A program made the translations under genes and the position numbers. From Flectonema sp. DT1601 (Eukaryota; Euglenozoa; Diplonemea; Diplonemida; Diplonemidae), in NCBI GenBank assembly GCA_964019425.1, contig OZ025821.1:263001-327000 (forward strand): a stretch of DNA of 64,000 nucleotides. Reading direction: 5' to 3'. Shown piece after piece: positions 30,884-41,664 of this stretch. The notes under the pieces were generated by a model that saw only the letters and a list, made by a program, of their open reading frames with translations, searched no databases and was not told the origin of the DNA. Position 1 is the first letter of the stretch. The number at the start of each line of letters is the position of its first letter.

Positions 30884-32264
30884 ATGCTGACGATTCTATC
30901 GACAGCTGCAGTGATTGGTTCATGGGATCCATGGCAACCCGAACCCGGTACTTTGGTATGAATTATTTTATAATAAAATTGTTCCTTTTGAAGTATTATA
31001 ATTACAAAACATCATCACACAGATTGATCCAGAGCCTCGATGCGTTGCTAAATTCGGTGTTTGGCTTGACAACAAGTGGGATGAATATAATTTCTGTACC
31101 CCTCAGAGTGGGAATGTTTTCCAAGGATGGATTGATTCCAATGGAACACAACAAATATTACCATCACTAAAGAATGACACAACCAGAGCAAGTGATTGCG
31201 CTACAAGTTGTTTCAACTCAAGAGATTGGGAACGTGGAAGCCGATGGTTAGTTGCGAGTTGGCGGAGGATTACTTATGGTCTTGACGCGGGTATTTGCAG
31301 TTGTTATGGATCAGTTGAAGAAGAAGCATACGATTCTGTTTTTAATAATAATGAATACTACGCAGTTAATCAAACTCAATGTGAAGATTACTTCTCTATT
31401 TGGATTCCATTATCATGTCTATGGACTTCAGAAAATCCTTGTATCAAAGCACCTGGTCCTCCTGCTGGTTGTTTATGGACTGACAACTGTTGTGTTGACG
31501 CAAAAGGATACGTTGGATTCTTTAATGGATTTTGGCCACCTCCTTGGTGGGTATTCGTGGGATGTGGGGCTTTGATTACTTGTATAATGGTAATTAGTTC
31601 TTTGATGACTTTATCTATGCGTCCCCCAAGACGACGAGGTGATGTTCACCGTCCCCCAGAAGACCCAGGCGTATCAGGTCGAGTCCAACGGCTTGCCCAT
31701 CGTAAGAATTACGTCAAAAGATTAAAATCACTTATGAAAGCACCAACAGAAGTTCATTCTAATTCATTAGATGAATCGTGTTGTATTTGTCTGGAGGAAT
31801 TATCTACTGATACATTAGTAGTCTTAAGATGTGAACATAATTATCATTATGCTTGTATGAAGAAGTACGTATCTCATCAAATAAAGAGAGGAGTAAAGTA
31901 TCCGAGATGTCCAACATGTAGAATGCGGATAGGACTAACTGATGAAGAAGCTTCCGAAAGGAATGGAACAGATGGAGACTCGGCATCGGAAGACGAAGTC
32001 TCACCTGATGACGTTGATGCTGTAGTCCTGTCAGAGGAATCTGATGATGATGATGATGATGATGAAGACGATACCGATCACAACGATCGAGAACTCTCAC
32101 CATTGAACCCATTAAATAGAAGTTACTCACATCCTGTTATTGATTCTTATAGTGCTTCTGCCTCTCCGATTTCAACATCATATCCTGTTTCAGAAGCAAT
32201 CGCTGAACTCGCTGAAGAAGAGGAAGAAGGTCCAACGTACTCTCCGTTGGTATCAACTGCTTGA
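30884..32264 (+). CDS. Transmembrane RING-H2 protein with Cys-rich ectodomain (2 exons)
   Basis: Exons 30884-30955 and 31023-32264 give 437 aa. Exon 1 encodes a short hydrophobic leader (MLTILSTAAVIGS) that may be a signal peptide. Residues 25 to about 198 are Cys- and Trp-rich and read as a lumenal or extracellular domain of unknown fold. A single span lies at about 199-222 (WWVFVGCGALITCIMVISS), followed by a basic stretch. The RING-H2 ligands are C277, C280, C294, H296, H299, C302, C320 and C323. The tail is acidic (poly-Asp) and Ser-rich. Family knowledge: single-span RING-H2 proteins are membrane E3 ubiquitin ligases, often endosomal. The span and RING are clear; the upstream part rests on one continuous in-frame exon joined by a good intron. 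Confidence 0.82.
30956..31022 (+). other. Intron in the RING gene (67 nt)
   Basis: The intron starts GTATGA and ends ATCATCACACAG. It is phase 0. Removing it joins a short leader exon to a 414-codon open frame that includes the transmembrane span and RING. Confidence 0.8.
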
Positions 32265-32832
32265 GTTGTTATTGTTTACCTGAACTGTTTTTTCTTTTTT
32301 TTTTTTCCCTTTCTTTTTTGTTCTCTCTATCAGTAAGAAAACAAAATAAAGAATGTTTCGCAGCAACTTTTCTGTTCCAAATTAGCTTTCTTACGCTTTA
32401 TTGCTCTTACGTTGCTTTGCTTATTATTATTATTTTTTTTTTTTTTTCCATTCCTTTTCTCCTCGTAGTTGCTTTGTTCTGTTTCGCTGTATGATATCTG
32501 TTTTGGTTCCTTCTGTCCCCGAGTAAGAGTTGTCTTCAGGTGTTTGTGTGGAGGAAGGAAAAAAAAAAAAAAAAAAAAAAAAAAAATGAGATCTCGCTAG
32601 CAAAAATTTCTTTTGTGTGTCGGGTTTTGCTTTCCGTAACATTCTTGCCTCGGCGGTTTTTTAAAAAAAAAAAAAAAAAAAGATATTCCCTGACGCAGTA
32701 AGTTTATTTTTGTAAAATGATCAAAAACTAGTTTTTTAATTTTATTTTTATTGTCCTTTTGTAAGGATTCTTGGGGACTAATCGAGAATAGGAGAAATAC
32801 TTCTACTCACTCGAGACCTTCAACGAATGTTT

Positions 32833-32867
<35 letters not shown>

Positions 32868-33029
32868 TTATATTGATAATTAGAAAGAATGAAGTTCCAG
32901 ACAAAAGATAAAAAAAACAAAACAAAACAATAATTACTCTATTTTGAATGATATATTTTCATAGTAGTAGTCAATAGTTTTATGATCATCCTGTCATCAG
33001 GGTATCCCTCCCCCTGACTCTGAATTAAC
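32265..33029. other. Intergenic region, homopolymer-rich
   Basis: No gene is seen. It has A runs near 32559-32586 and a T run of about 33 at 32834-32866. CCTGTCATCAG ends at 33000, 29 nt before the WDR11 ATG. Confidence 0.6.
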
Positions 33030-36000
33030 ATGAGTAGGGTGGCTCGTATGAAAAGTCTACCCACAGTATCTATTAATCCGAGGGCCTTTCCCGGACCTGC
33101 AGTCCGACCAGGAGAGGGTGGAAATAGAGCTGCTGGAGGATGTTCTGGGATTGAGATGACTGAGAATAGTGATTGGGGAGCTGGTAGGTTAGTTGCTTAT
33201 ACTCATTTCACATTAATAATTGTTGTTGATCCGAGTAGTTGTCAGGTAGTTACTTCGTTAGATCATCACGCTGCTGACGCGAGTTGTGTTCGATTCCTTC
33301 ATCCGACAACATCTGGAGAGTTATCTCTGGCATCAGGTGATTGCAATGGAAATGTTATAGTCTGGGATGTGACAGATGGGACTCCAATAGCAACTATGAG
33401 TGTGCAGTCAGATCAATCGAAGGGGGATTCAAAAATATTATCAATCCGACATGTGAAAATACCAAAAGTATCGTCCGATGCTTCGATAAGTAGAGGAATG
33501 TGTGATCAAGTTGATCAGCCAGTCAGATTGTTGTGTTTAACACCAAAACTTGTCTCATTGATTGACACAACAGCACAAACAGTAATGTGGAGATGTGACT
33601 TAGGAAATCCATATCCTCTTATTGGGATGTCTTTAAGCAGTAGTGGTGATTGCATTGTTATGAATGTCGCAAGTGAACTACGAGTGCTATCAAGAATAGG
33701 AGCACCTGGTGCATGTTATTCAATTCAGTCTATTACTGTATCAGATCTCGGGGAGTTACAACAAGTTGTCCATTGTCCTTCAGTTCATAATCAGGTTTAC
33801 TTGGTGTTTAGAACTGAAGTCCTCCTCTTTGACATAAGCATAAAGAAACCAATTGATACATTTAAACTATCAGCAGGAAGGTCTGAGTTCAGAGGAATAA
33901 TGTTAGCACCATCAGCTGAATCCAATGCTATAAGTGTTATATTAGGATTGTCAGGTCCATCACCTGTTTACACTATACACGATGATGGTTCTGTTAGTGC
34001 TTGGGTTAGACATTCAGCAGGGGAGTCATTGTCACCTATTCCAGTTGATTTAAGAACATCAAGACAAGGTTATAGTGGAAGACCATATCAAATATGTTGT
34101 GAACGAATATCAGGAGCGTCGTTAAGTTTGGGTGTCGAGGGTTGTTTTTCAAGATTTTCGGTAGTGACAAATGATGGTACTCATTCAACGTGGAATCACG
34201 GAATAGACGGATGGTCAGTAGCTGGTAGCATCGCGTCTACTGGTTGTCAAATATCACACATGACTATTATGCATTTAACTCTCTCATCATGTGAAACTGA
34301 TTTCGGACACGGTAGACCAAACTGCTTAGTTCTCACTACAGTTTCAGGTTATTTACTTATTATTGATATCTTTACTGGATCTCTTGTTTGTAAATTAGAA
34401 ATAATGAGCGACACAGGCTCAACAATATGCTCTTTGAAATCACTTTCTCCAACAACTATACTGGTCGGAGGTACAAAACAACAAGATGACCAATACTATA
34501 ATGCTTTGTTGTCAGTATTTTTACCATCATTAAGGATCGATGAGTTTAAAGGAAGAGACTTAGAACCATATAGAATGACTAATGTTGAAGTTTCCTGGAG
34601 GAAGTTATTACTTGCGGTTTGTCACACAGGAGGAGTATGTGAGATTTGGGATGTTCCAGGAAAATGGTTACTACAGAAGTTAGTTGAACAATTTACTCTC
34701 ATTACTTGGATGCCTGGTATCTTAGGCAATCAAGGAAAAGATCCTGAACAAGCAGGTGAAACATGTATATGGTTGTCACCTGATGGACTGATGTCGTTCT
34801 TTCGTGTCAAAGGAGGACAAGTAAAGCATTATCGAGATAATCCATCTTTCATGCATACAAAAAATAAAATAATTGTCGGATTTGGATATCCTGTTGTCCG
34901 AGCAGACTGGTACGATGACCTCCTTTTAACTGGTGACTCTGTTGGGATGCTTTGCCTCGTTAATTTAAAAACAGCTAAGTTCAGTCATATTGATAATCAA
35001 CAAAGGACTTCTGTTAAACAACTTTGTATTTGTCCATCAAAATTTGTTGAATCGAATAGCGGTAATAAAAGAAAAGCAGTTGTATGTTTAGCTCTCGTCT
35101 TGTTTAGCGATTCTGAGTTTGGGGTTTGGGATATTGGTCAGAGGCAAAGACTAAGTTATTCAAAGGGTCCAGATCAAAAGACGAGAGCACTGCAAGCTGT
35201 TTCAATTGGTTGGGTTCCTGGACCCTTTCCGGTAATAGCAACACCAACAGGAACGATAATGATATTAGATTTGTCATTAGGATCATCTTGTGCTTCTGTT
35301 ATGTTTCGTTCTCTTGCCAGACCTCTTAGGACAACAGCACTGTTACTTCGTCCTCACGCAGCCTTTCTAAATGCTTGTCTTATGAATGGGATTGTATCAG
35401 CTCCTGTTGACTGGTCACAAGTAGAACCTGACATAAGTGATAGTTCAGGACAACAGTTGCTTGAACCATCGACCGTTAAGCCTCCATACAGAAATGCTTA
35501 TGGTGAGCTAGTCTCGTCTAAGTTGAGTTGTCATACTCAAGAAGCTCTGCTTCACTTACAGTTGGCAAATAACTTAGTGAGGGAAGCTATTTCTGAATTG
35601 AGTGGAGATGACGAAGACTCAGTTGATATAATGAAGCGGTGTTTAATAACAGCGGCTGTGTTTGCGGATGAACAGAAAATGCAATTTTGGAGAACTGCAG
35701 CAATCGCTTTAAAGTCAGTGAAGGGATCTGGTCGTTCTCGTTTTGTCCATCCGACGATAGCATTGAAAGACTCTACGACACCAACAACTGTAAAGTCTGA
35801 TGATAAGTTCCCTTCTTCGAATGAGATGCCACCTCCTCCTGTCAGAGACACATCTCCTGCTGTCTTCGCATCTGTCCCAGACGAGATTGAATCTGGAGAC
35901 TGGATAGGTGCCGACGACGTTAACTTTATTGATGATGGCGTATGTTTATTTTTGTGTTTCGCTCTCAAAAACAACGAGAGTTTTATAGGTTCTTAAAAAC

Positions 36001-36867
36001 TATAAAAATAAAAAAAAACAGCTTTTACACTCCGTCGATTTCATGTCCACCTCTGCGAGGGAGCGCATTGCCAGGTCAAGCAAAGCAACTGATCAATATG
36101 CAGCAATTGCTCAGCAACATGTGAAGTTGGGGGCGATGAACCCAGCTGTTCAATTATTGTTAGATACTCCTCAAGGATCACCTGTATGGTTATTATTATA
36201 GTTTTAGTCTTCTCAAATTAGGGAATACACTTTGTGTAACATCAAACAAACAAACTGACCACAGGAATGGCAAGCAAACCTTTACAAAGCATGTGTTGTA
36301 GCTGGAGGTGTGTCTCGAGTACACTACGAGCACACAATAAAACGAATCTCTAGTATGTTAATAGGAAATGGAGATATTGAAGGTGCTGTAGAAATGCTCT
36401 GCCTCGTAGGACGAGGTCATGAAGCCTGTAGAGCATATCAAACTCATGACAGATGGGAAGACGCTGCGAGACTTGCTAAGGTCTCTTTGGGAGATGAGGA
36501 AACAAAAGATATCTTAATAAGATGGGCTGATCATCTTTGTGAATGTGGTGAATATTTAAATGCCGCTTGCGTTTTAGTTTCGATAAAAGATTTCAGACGA
36601 ACGTTAACAGTCTTGGAACCGCTTGCTGAATTCTGTGATATTGCTTCTCTCCTGGCTCTGGCATGTCAAAAAGCCGGAATCTTATCTTCTGATGACCCGT
36701 TAGCTATGAGGATATTCTCGCAGTACTCTGATTTTCTACATTCAATTAGCGCACCGCAGTTAGCTGAAAAGTTTTCTTCTCTTTCGAAGTCAGTTTCTGC
36801 AGTCGAAGAACCAGAAGTCGACAAAGTAAAGCAAGCCTCAAGCCTCGATGAATTATTTGATCCTTAG
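33030..36867 (+). CDS. WDR11: WDR11-like WD40 and alpha-solenoid protein (3 exons)
   Basis: Exons 33030-35939, 36022-36183 and 36265-36867 give 1224 aa, about the length of human WDR11. The N-terminal 750 residues are WD40-like propellers (for example SLASGDCNGNVIVWDVTDG, ICEIWDVPGKWLLQKL-type repeats). The helical C-terminus carries the family's recognisable end: EMLCLVGRGHEACRAYQ, then W-DAARLAKVSL and IRWADHLC. In animals WDR11 acts with FAM91A1 and C17orf75 in capturing vesicles at the trans-Golgi and in cilium-related trafficking. Neither partner is in the window. Both introns are phase 0 and splicing is needed for the C-terminal third. The small middle exon encodes MSTSARERIARSSKATDQYA-type helical sequence. 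Confidence 0.88.
35940..36021 (+). other. WDR11 intron 1 (82 nt)
   Basis: The intron starts GTATGT and ends AAAAACAG. It is phase 0 and leads into a 54-codon exon that stays open to the next donor. Confidence 0.88.
36184..36264 (+). other. WDR11 intron 2 (81 nt)
   Basis: The intron starts GTATGG and ends AACTGACCACAG. The CTGAC next to the acceptor resembles a branch-point sequence placed very close to the 3' end, as in trichomonad and Giardia introns. Removing it joins TPQGSP to EWQANLYKAC in frame. Confidence 0.9.
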
Positions 36868-36928
36868 TATTAATTGTGTCGATACTTTGGAAGAGTGCTA
36901 ATGTATGCCTTAATTAAAAATAAAAAGG

Positions 36929-36959
<31 letters not shown>

Positions 36960-37403
36960 TTATAATCGATCATCCGATAACTGTGTAATCTCGTGTCTTG
37001 CGCAAACTGTTTTTGCTATTATTCGCGTCAACAATTCGAGTCGTGTTCATTTTTTTTTTCCTTTTTTTTTTTTTTCTCAAATTTCTTTTAAGGTTACTTA
37101 CTGGTATTTTTGTACGCATTACTGCGAATAAATATTATTTTTTAATAATTATTTTCGCTGCTGCGGTTTTATTATTTTTTTTTTCTACAGAACTTCCCCT
37201 CAGATCGTTTTACGTTAATATAATCCTGTTGTAGTACAGAGTTGGTTGTTTTATGAATTCACCCTCAAGACAAGTTACATTTTTTTTTTTTTTTTTTTTA
37301 AAAAATTAATTTATGACAGGAAAATAATAAATGATAAACATGTGAATACTTTGTCGGATTAACAAAAAAAAAAAAAAAATAAAAATAAAAATAATAAATA
37401 ATA
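36868..37403. other. Intergenic region, homopolymer-rich
   Basis: No gene is seen. An A run lies at 36934-36959 and a T run at 37280-37299. TTTATGACAG ends at 37319, 84 nt before the next ATG. Confidence 0.55.
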
Positions 37404-38456
37404 ATGTCGAATACAACATTTAAACTTGTCGGAGTTCTTATATTGATATTGACTGTTGTGAGAGTAACGATGGAGGTGTCCGTCGCGAAACCTTCAAATT
37501 TAGCTATCGAACCGACGTCTCTAATGATCCCATCCGTAACGAAAATAAAAAAATCAAATAATCGATGTTCAGATAGTAATTTTATTACATACGGCAACAT
37601 GAAGAAATCACGACATTTCAACAGATTGATGTCGTTTGTTGGAGCGTTGGCTCTCGCGGATCGACTCGGAAGAACGGTCGTACTTGCCCCTGCTGAGGGA
37701 GGTGGGGTTGATAATGATATAAGAAATACCTACGACATGAAAAAATTATCCGAAAGATACTGCTTTGTAGACACTCTTCCCAAAATTAAAAATCTAACAG
37801 CCGGCTGCATGATTATGAAAGGGACCAAAACAGATGAACGCAAATGCACCACCACTGCGAATGTCAGGAGCAAACTTGCTTGGAATGACGTAAACGGGGC
37901 TGCCTATCAATTACAAGCAATGAGCGTGATTAATATTCCAATTTCTATATATCTCAATGAAATGATAGACACAGATTGTATCTGGGCTTATATGTATCCA
38001 GTGCCATCAATACAGATGGTGGTTAATGATTTGGTGAATGTGTATAAACCGTTTGCGGCAATCCATCTGAGGAGTTTAGAAACGAGTTGCGAAGATCGGG
38101 TTAAGAAGAAAAGATTTTCAAAGAATGCTGAAAACCAAGTGATGTCCCAATGTACAATGCCAAACTCGTATATCTCAAATTTATTATCGAAATCTGGTTT
38201 GTCAAAGTTGTACCTAGCTGATGACAAACAACGTCCGGCAGTGACTCGTAGTATTAGCAGTACGTTTAATGTTGCTACTTACTCGAATATAAATGCTGTT
38301 CATATAGACTTTTGGATGCTTGTTGAATCTGATTACTTTATAGGAAACCAAATGTCAACTCTCAGTATGAACGCCTGTCTTGCCAGAAGAGGAAGAGGAA
38401 AAGAATGCAACAATTTCATTGGAAATCAAAACAAAGCAGTTTCTTGCAGGAAGTAG
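37404..38456 (+). CDS. Putative GDP-fucose protein O-fucosyltransferase
   Basis: The 350-aa protein has an N-terminal signal anchor (about 6-24), giving type II topology in the ER or Golgi. The catalytic domain carries O-fucosyltransferase hallmarks. These are the start segment YGNMKKSRHFNRLMSFVGALALADRLGRTVVLAP (given here as 63-96, key residues N65, R74 and the GALALADRLGRT core), AAIHLRS at 218-224 with the HLR that contacts GDP-fucose, LYLADD at 269-274, and SDYFIGNQMSTLSMN at 309-323. Known members transfer fucose to Ser/Thr of EGF, TSR or nucleocytoplasmic targets. The ER anchor favours a POFUT1/2-type role, but the acceptor is unknown. Several Cys pairs fit a secretory enzyme. An NQNK-rich tail ends the protein. 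Confidence 0.82.
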   Translation: MSNTTFKLVGVLILILTVVRVTMEVSVAKPSNLAIEPTSLMIPSVTKIKKSNNRCSDSNFITYGNMKKSRHFNRLMSFVGALALADRLGRTVVLAPAEGGGVDNDIRNTYDMKKLSERYCFVDTLPKIKNLTAGCMIMKGTKTDERKCTTTANVRSKLAWNDVNGAAYQLQAMSVINIPISIYLNEMIDTDCIWAYMYPVPSIQMVVNDLVNVYKPFAAIHLRSLETSCEDRVKKKRFSKNAENQVMSQCTMPNSYISNLLSKSGLSKLYLADDKQRPAVTRSISSTFNVATYSNINAVHIDFWMLVESDYFIGNQMSTLSMNACLARRGRGKECNNFIGNQNKAVSCRK

Positions 38457-38795
38457 AGTGTCCGACCAGATAAAATTTTCGACTTCAGCATTTTGTTTAA
38501 CATCTTGAAAGGTAATCTTTATAATTCAAAAGGGGGAGGGAAAAAAAGTTTTAATTCGAAATTATGTTTTTTTTATATTATTCTTCAGAGAGGAGTTAGT
38601 TTTATGTTGTTTTTTTTTAATTTTTTTTTAAAAATAATTTTAATTCTCTTTTCCCTTTCAGACTACCCCCCCAAGATATTTACCAGGAGAGTTCTTCTCG
38701 TTGCTCGACGCGGTCTCTGCTTCTCTCAAATCAGACGTTGCAACGCACATAGATCCAGTTTTTCTATTAATCTAAACCCATCACCAGAAAGTATA
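38457..38795. other. Leader region before PheRS alpha
   Basis: No gene is seen. CTCTTTTCCCTTTCAG ends at 38661, the most typical pyrimidine-AG acceptor in the window. The reading frame is open back to 38493, but the PheRS protein begins only at the ATG at 38796. Confidence 0.6.
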
Positions 38796-40358
38796 ATGAC
38801 CACCGCACCAGTTGCTGTCGCTGATGTTGACTTGTTGTTGATGAGAGCGTTATTGAAAGATGGAAAGATTGAAAATACCTTTAAATTTGCGAGGAGTCTA
38901 AACGTTGACCCCCAATCTATAGTTGGAGTCACTAATAGTTTAATCAACGGAAACTACGTCACTGTTGGTGCCGCAAAGTCTCTCGAAGAGTACGAGTTAA
39001 CAGCCGAAGGACAGTCTTATTTAAAAACAGGAACTCCCGAATCTGAAGTCATAAAACTACTTAAAGATGGTCCTCTTTCAAAGAATGATTTAAAATCGAA
39101 ATACCCATCAGCTGATCTCGGAATCAAAGCTGCGATGAACATGAAATTGTTGGCTATTGACAAGGGACAGATATCCCTGAAACCAGATATTAACTTCACT
39201 GATCCAGCCTTCGCTGACCTCCAGGCAGTCGCTGCCGGAACCGCTGATGTCAAAACAGCAACGGCTTTGAAATCGAGAAAGCTCTGCGCTATTAAAAAGA
39301 GAAGCTATTTTGAAGTACAAAAAGGACCAAACTTCCCTGCTGATGATGCCGCAATAGCAGCACGTCCATGGAAAATAAAATTACCTGCGGATTTTAATGC
39401 CGAACAGATGAAGGAGATGTGGGAGAAGAAACAAACTTTAAAAATGAAGCCTGCTAACCTAGCAGCTGCCGGAAAGAAGGGTGAAATTGGAAATTTACAT
39501 CCGTTGATGAAGTTGAGACAACAATATAGAGAAATCTTTTTAGAATTGGGATTCCAGGAGATGGATACAGCTCGTTTTGTTGATTCATCGTTTTGGAACT
39601 TTGACACGTTGTTCATCCCACAACAACATCCAGCTAGAGATGTTCAGGATACATTCTTTATTGAAGACCCTGAGTTAACTACTAATCACCCAAAGGAATA
39701 CGTCGATCTAACAAGACAAGTTCACTCTGATGGACTGTTTGGATCAGCGGGGTATAAGTACAAGTGGTCTGAAGCAGAGACTCAGCGAAATGTTCTTCGT
39801 ACCCACACCACATCAATCTCATCATACACACTTTATAATATAGGTCAGGAATATAAGAGAACTGGAAAGTTACAGACTGGAGCTTTCTTTTCAATCGACA
39901 GAGTCTTCAGAAACGAACAGGTTGATAAAACTCATTTGTGTGAATTCCATCAAATGGAAGGATTCGTTTTAGACTACGACTTGTCGTTATCAAATATGAT
40001 GGCGTTGTTGAATTCATTCTTTGAGAGAGTTGGGATTACGAACTTGAAGTTTAAACCAGCCTACAACCCATACACAGAACCAAGTATGGAAGTTCACACT
40101 CAAGATGAGAAGACAGGTAAGATCATGGAAATAGGTAACTCTGGTGTATTTAGACCAGAAATGCTTCGACCTATGGGAATCCCAGAGGGAGTAACAGCAA
40201 TCGCTTGGGGTCTCGGATTAGAACGTGTTGCTATGCGTCATTACAAGTTGAAATCTATTCATGAGCTCTTTGGTCATAAGTATGTTTTTTTTCTTTATTT
40301 AATCATTTTTTTTTTTGGTAGTGTCGAGAGTACAATTGAAGTTTTTGGTCCGGCGTAG
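38796..40358 (+). CDS. FARSA: Cytosolic phenylalanyl-tRNA synthetase alpha subunit (2 exons)
   Basis: Exons 38796-40279 and 40322-40358 give 506 aa; human FARSA is 508. The N-terminus holds winged-helix tRNA/DNA-binding-like domains (MTTAPVAVADVDLLLMRALL). The class II aminoacyl-tRNA synthetase core starts near 240. Motif 2 (RVFRNE, about 368-373) is followed by THLCEFHQMEGFVLD, and motif 3 is AWGLGLERVAM at about 470. The enzyme charges tRNA-Phe as an alpha2-beta2 heterotetramer; the beta gene is not here. I chose the ATG at 38796 because it begins the conserved protein, even though the frame stays open 101 codons upstream. The last exon follows a 42-nt intron and ends GHNVESTIEVFGPA, matching the family's GHKVDL-type end. 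Confidence 0.94.
   Translation: MTTAPVAVADVDLLLMRALLKDGKIENTFKFARSLNVDPQSIVGVTNSLINGNYVTVGAAKSLEEYELTAEGQSYLKTGTPESEVIKLLKDGPLSKNDLKSKYPSADLGIKAAMNMKLLAIDKGQISLKPDINFTDPAFADLQAVAAGTADVKTATALKSRKLCAIKKRSYFEVQKGPNFPADDAAIAARPWKIKLPADFNAEQMKEMWEKKQTLKMKPANLAAAGKKGEIGNLHPLMKLRQQYREIFLELGFQEMDTARFVDSSFWNFDTLFIPQQHPARDVQDTFFIEDPELTTNHPKEYVDLTRQVHSDGLFGSAGYKYKWSEAETQRNVLRTHTTSISSYTLYNIGQEYKRTGKLQTGAFFSIDRVFRNEQVDKTHLCEFHQMEGFVLDYDLSLSNMMALLNSFFERVGITNLKFKPAYNPYTEPSMEVHTQDEKTGKIMEIGNSGVFRPEMLRPMGIPEGVTAIAWGLGLERVAMRHYKLKSIHELFGHKYVFFLYLIIFFFGSVESTIEVFGPA
40280..40321 (+). other. Terminal PheRS alpha intron, 42 nt and frame-neutral
   Basis: The segment starts GTATGT, is very T-rich and ends TTGGTAG. 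Its length is a multiple of three and it has no in-frame stop, so unspliced mRNA would still yield full-length protein with 14 extra hydrophobic residues. Family alignment (GHKVDL) supports removal. Unlike the other introns it lacks the ACAG ending. Confidence 0.72.
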
Positions 40359-41398
40359 TTATGACCTTAAACTGACTGTCATCTTACCTGATCCTTTTGG
40401 TTTTCATTTCTTGCTGAGTGATATGGCTATGTGCTGCCCAAATCTTTTGTGGTACATTTCTAAAGCTTTTCGGTAAGCCCACAGTACACTTATAATGCTT
40501 TGGACAACTGCGGGTGAACGATCCTCGGTACTGTTCCGGGGTTTTCTATTTTCTTTCGTGGAGTGTGGGCATATGGCACATGTGGTCGTATTATAAAGAA
40601 AGATGTATATGAAAGAAAGAAGATTTTTTATTTTTTTTCACCTTCCCCCCACTCCCAGATCGTTTCTCTTTTATTTTCTTTAGTTGTTTACAACCTGTTA
40701 GCCTCTGGGCAAGGTGGAGGCTGGAAGTCGATCACTTCCAGCCAATACTATGAAACTACAATCTTCGCGATTGGGTCCTTACTGATGCGGGCTACCCAGA
40801 CCCCTCGTAGTCATCAGTTTGTATTTTGCTAACTAAACTAAACTAACTAAGTTATACAACGAGAGCAATTAAAGTCGATATTAATTATAAATACGATTTA
40901 GTTAAGAAGGGAAACAGAAATTAAAACAATAACAACAACCAGGATCTCTCTTCCGTTCGTTAAAGGAGCAGCAGCACCGAGGGTATAAACTGCTTTCGGG
41001 AATTCGAGGCAAGAAAAATGTTAGTTGGCTGAATAACATCCCTGAGGGGTTGTTCTGTTTTTCTTTTTGGTCATCTGTCGATATGTCAACACACCGACAG
41101 CTCAATATCCTGGCGACGAGAAGAGCCTCGGCGCAGGTTGAGCTCAAAAAAAAAAAATAAAAGAAAACATGAGGGGAAAAAAAAAAAAAAAAACAAGAGA
41201 GAGCAAGGCAGAACCCTGCAATTAGTCCCCTTCATTGGGGCTGAACGTGTTTACATGTTAACCGGGGTTTTCGTTTTTTTTTCTAAATTCTTTTTTTCTC
41301 ACTCATAATCCCAAGACCCCCATTCTATTTCTACATAAAGAAATTAATTGTCCCTCTGAAACAGTGTCACACAAATCAGGATGTTTACTTGCCAAATA

Positions 41399-41433
<35 letters not shown>

Positions 41434-41664
41434 AAAAAACAAAAAAAAAAACTCCGGGAGACGACCTTTTTTTTTTTTAAAAAATATCGAAAAGTAAAGA
41501 ATTAGAAAGAAAAAAGAAAATTTGAAGGACACCGTCCGATTCGTATCTAGTTTGACAGTATTTGTTTGAAAACTATATTTCACAACAGATAATAATATGT
41601 TGTTTTATGATTTAGTGACCACAACATAACAAGTCAGATTGTTATTATTATTTTGTCTCAAGAG
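40359..41664. other. Intergenic region with a foldback-rich block
   Basis: No protein gene is seen. The block 40684-40830 is rich in inverted repeats and is listed separately. T and A tracts fill 41140-41480. The acceptor-like AAGTCAG ends at 41637. Confidence 0.55.
40684..40830. other. Cluster of hairpins, possible structured RNA
   Basis: Four foldbacks occur in a row: GTTG-ttta-CAAC (from about 40684), GCCTC...GAGGC (about 40700-40721), a perfect 10-bp stem GGCTGGAAGT with ACTTCCAGCC around a 5-nt loop (40719-40743), and ACTGATG...CATCAGT enclosing CTAC...GTAG (about 40780-40820). The second and third overlap and would be alternatives. The block lacks the homopolymers of its surroundings. 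No known RNA family was recognised, and the strand is unknown. Confidence 0.45.

Noticed and set aside
31252-31575. 107-codon frame within the RING gene
   Set aside because: It overlaps the better-supported spliced exon in another frame.
40378-40395. ATCTTACCTG resembles the 5' end of U1 snRNA
   Set aside because: No U1 stem-loop I or Sm site follows.
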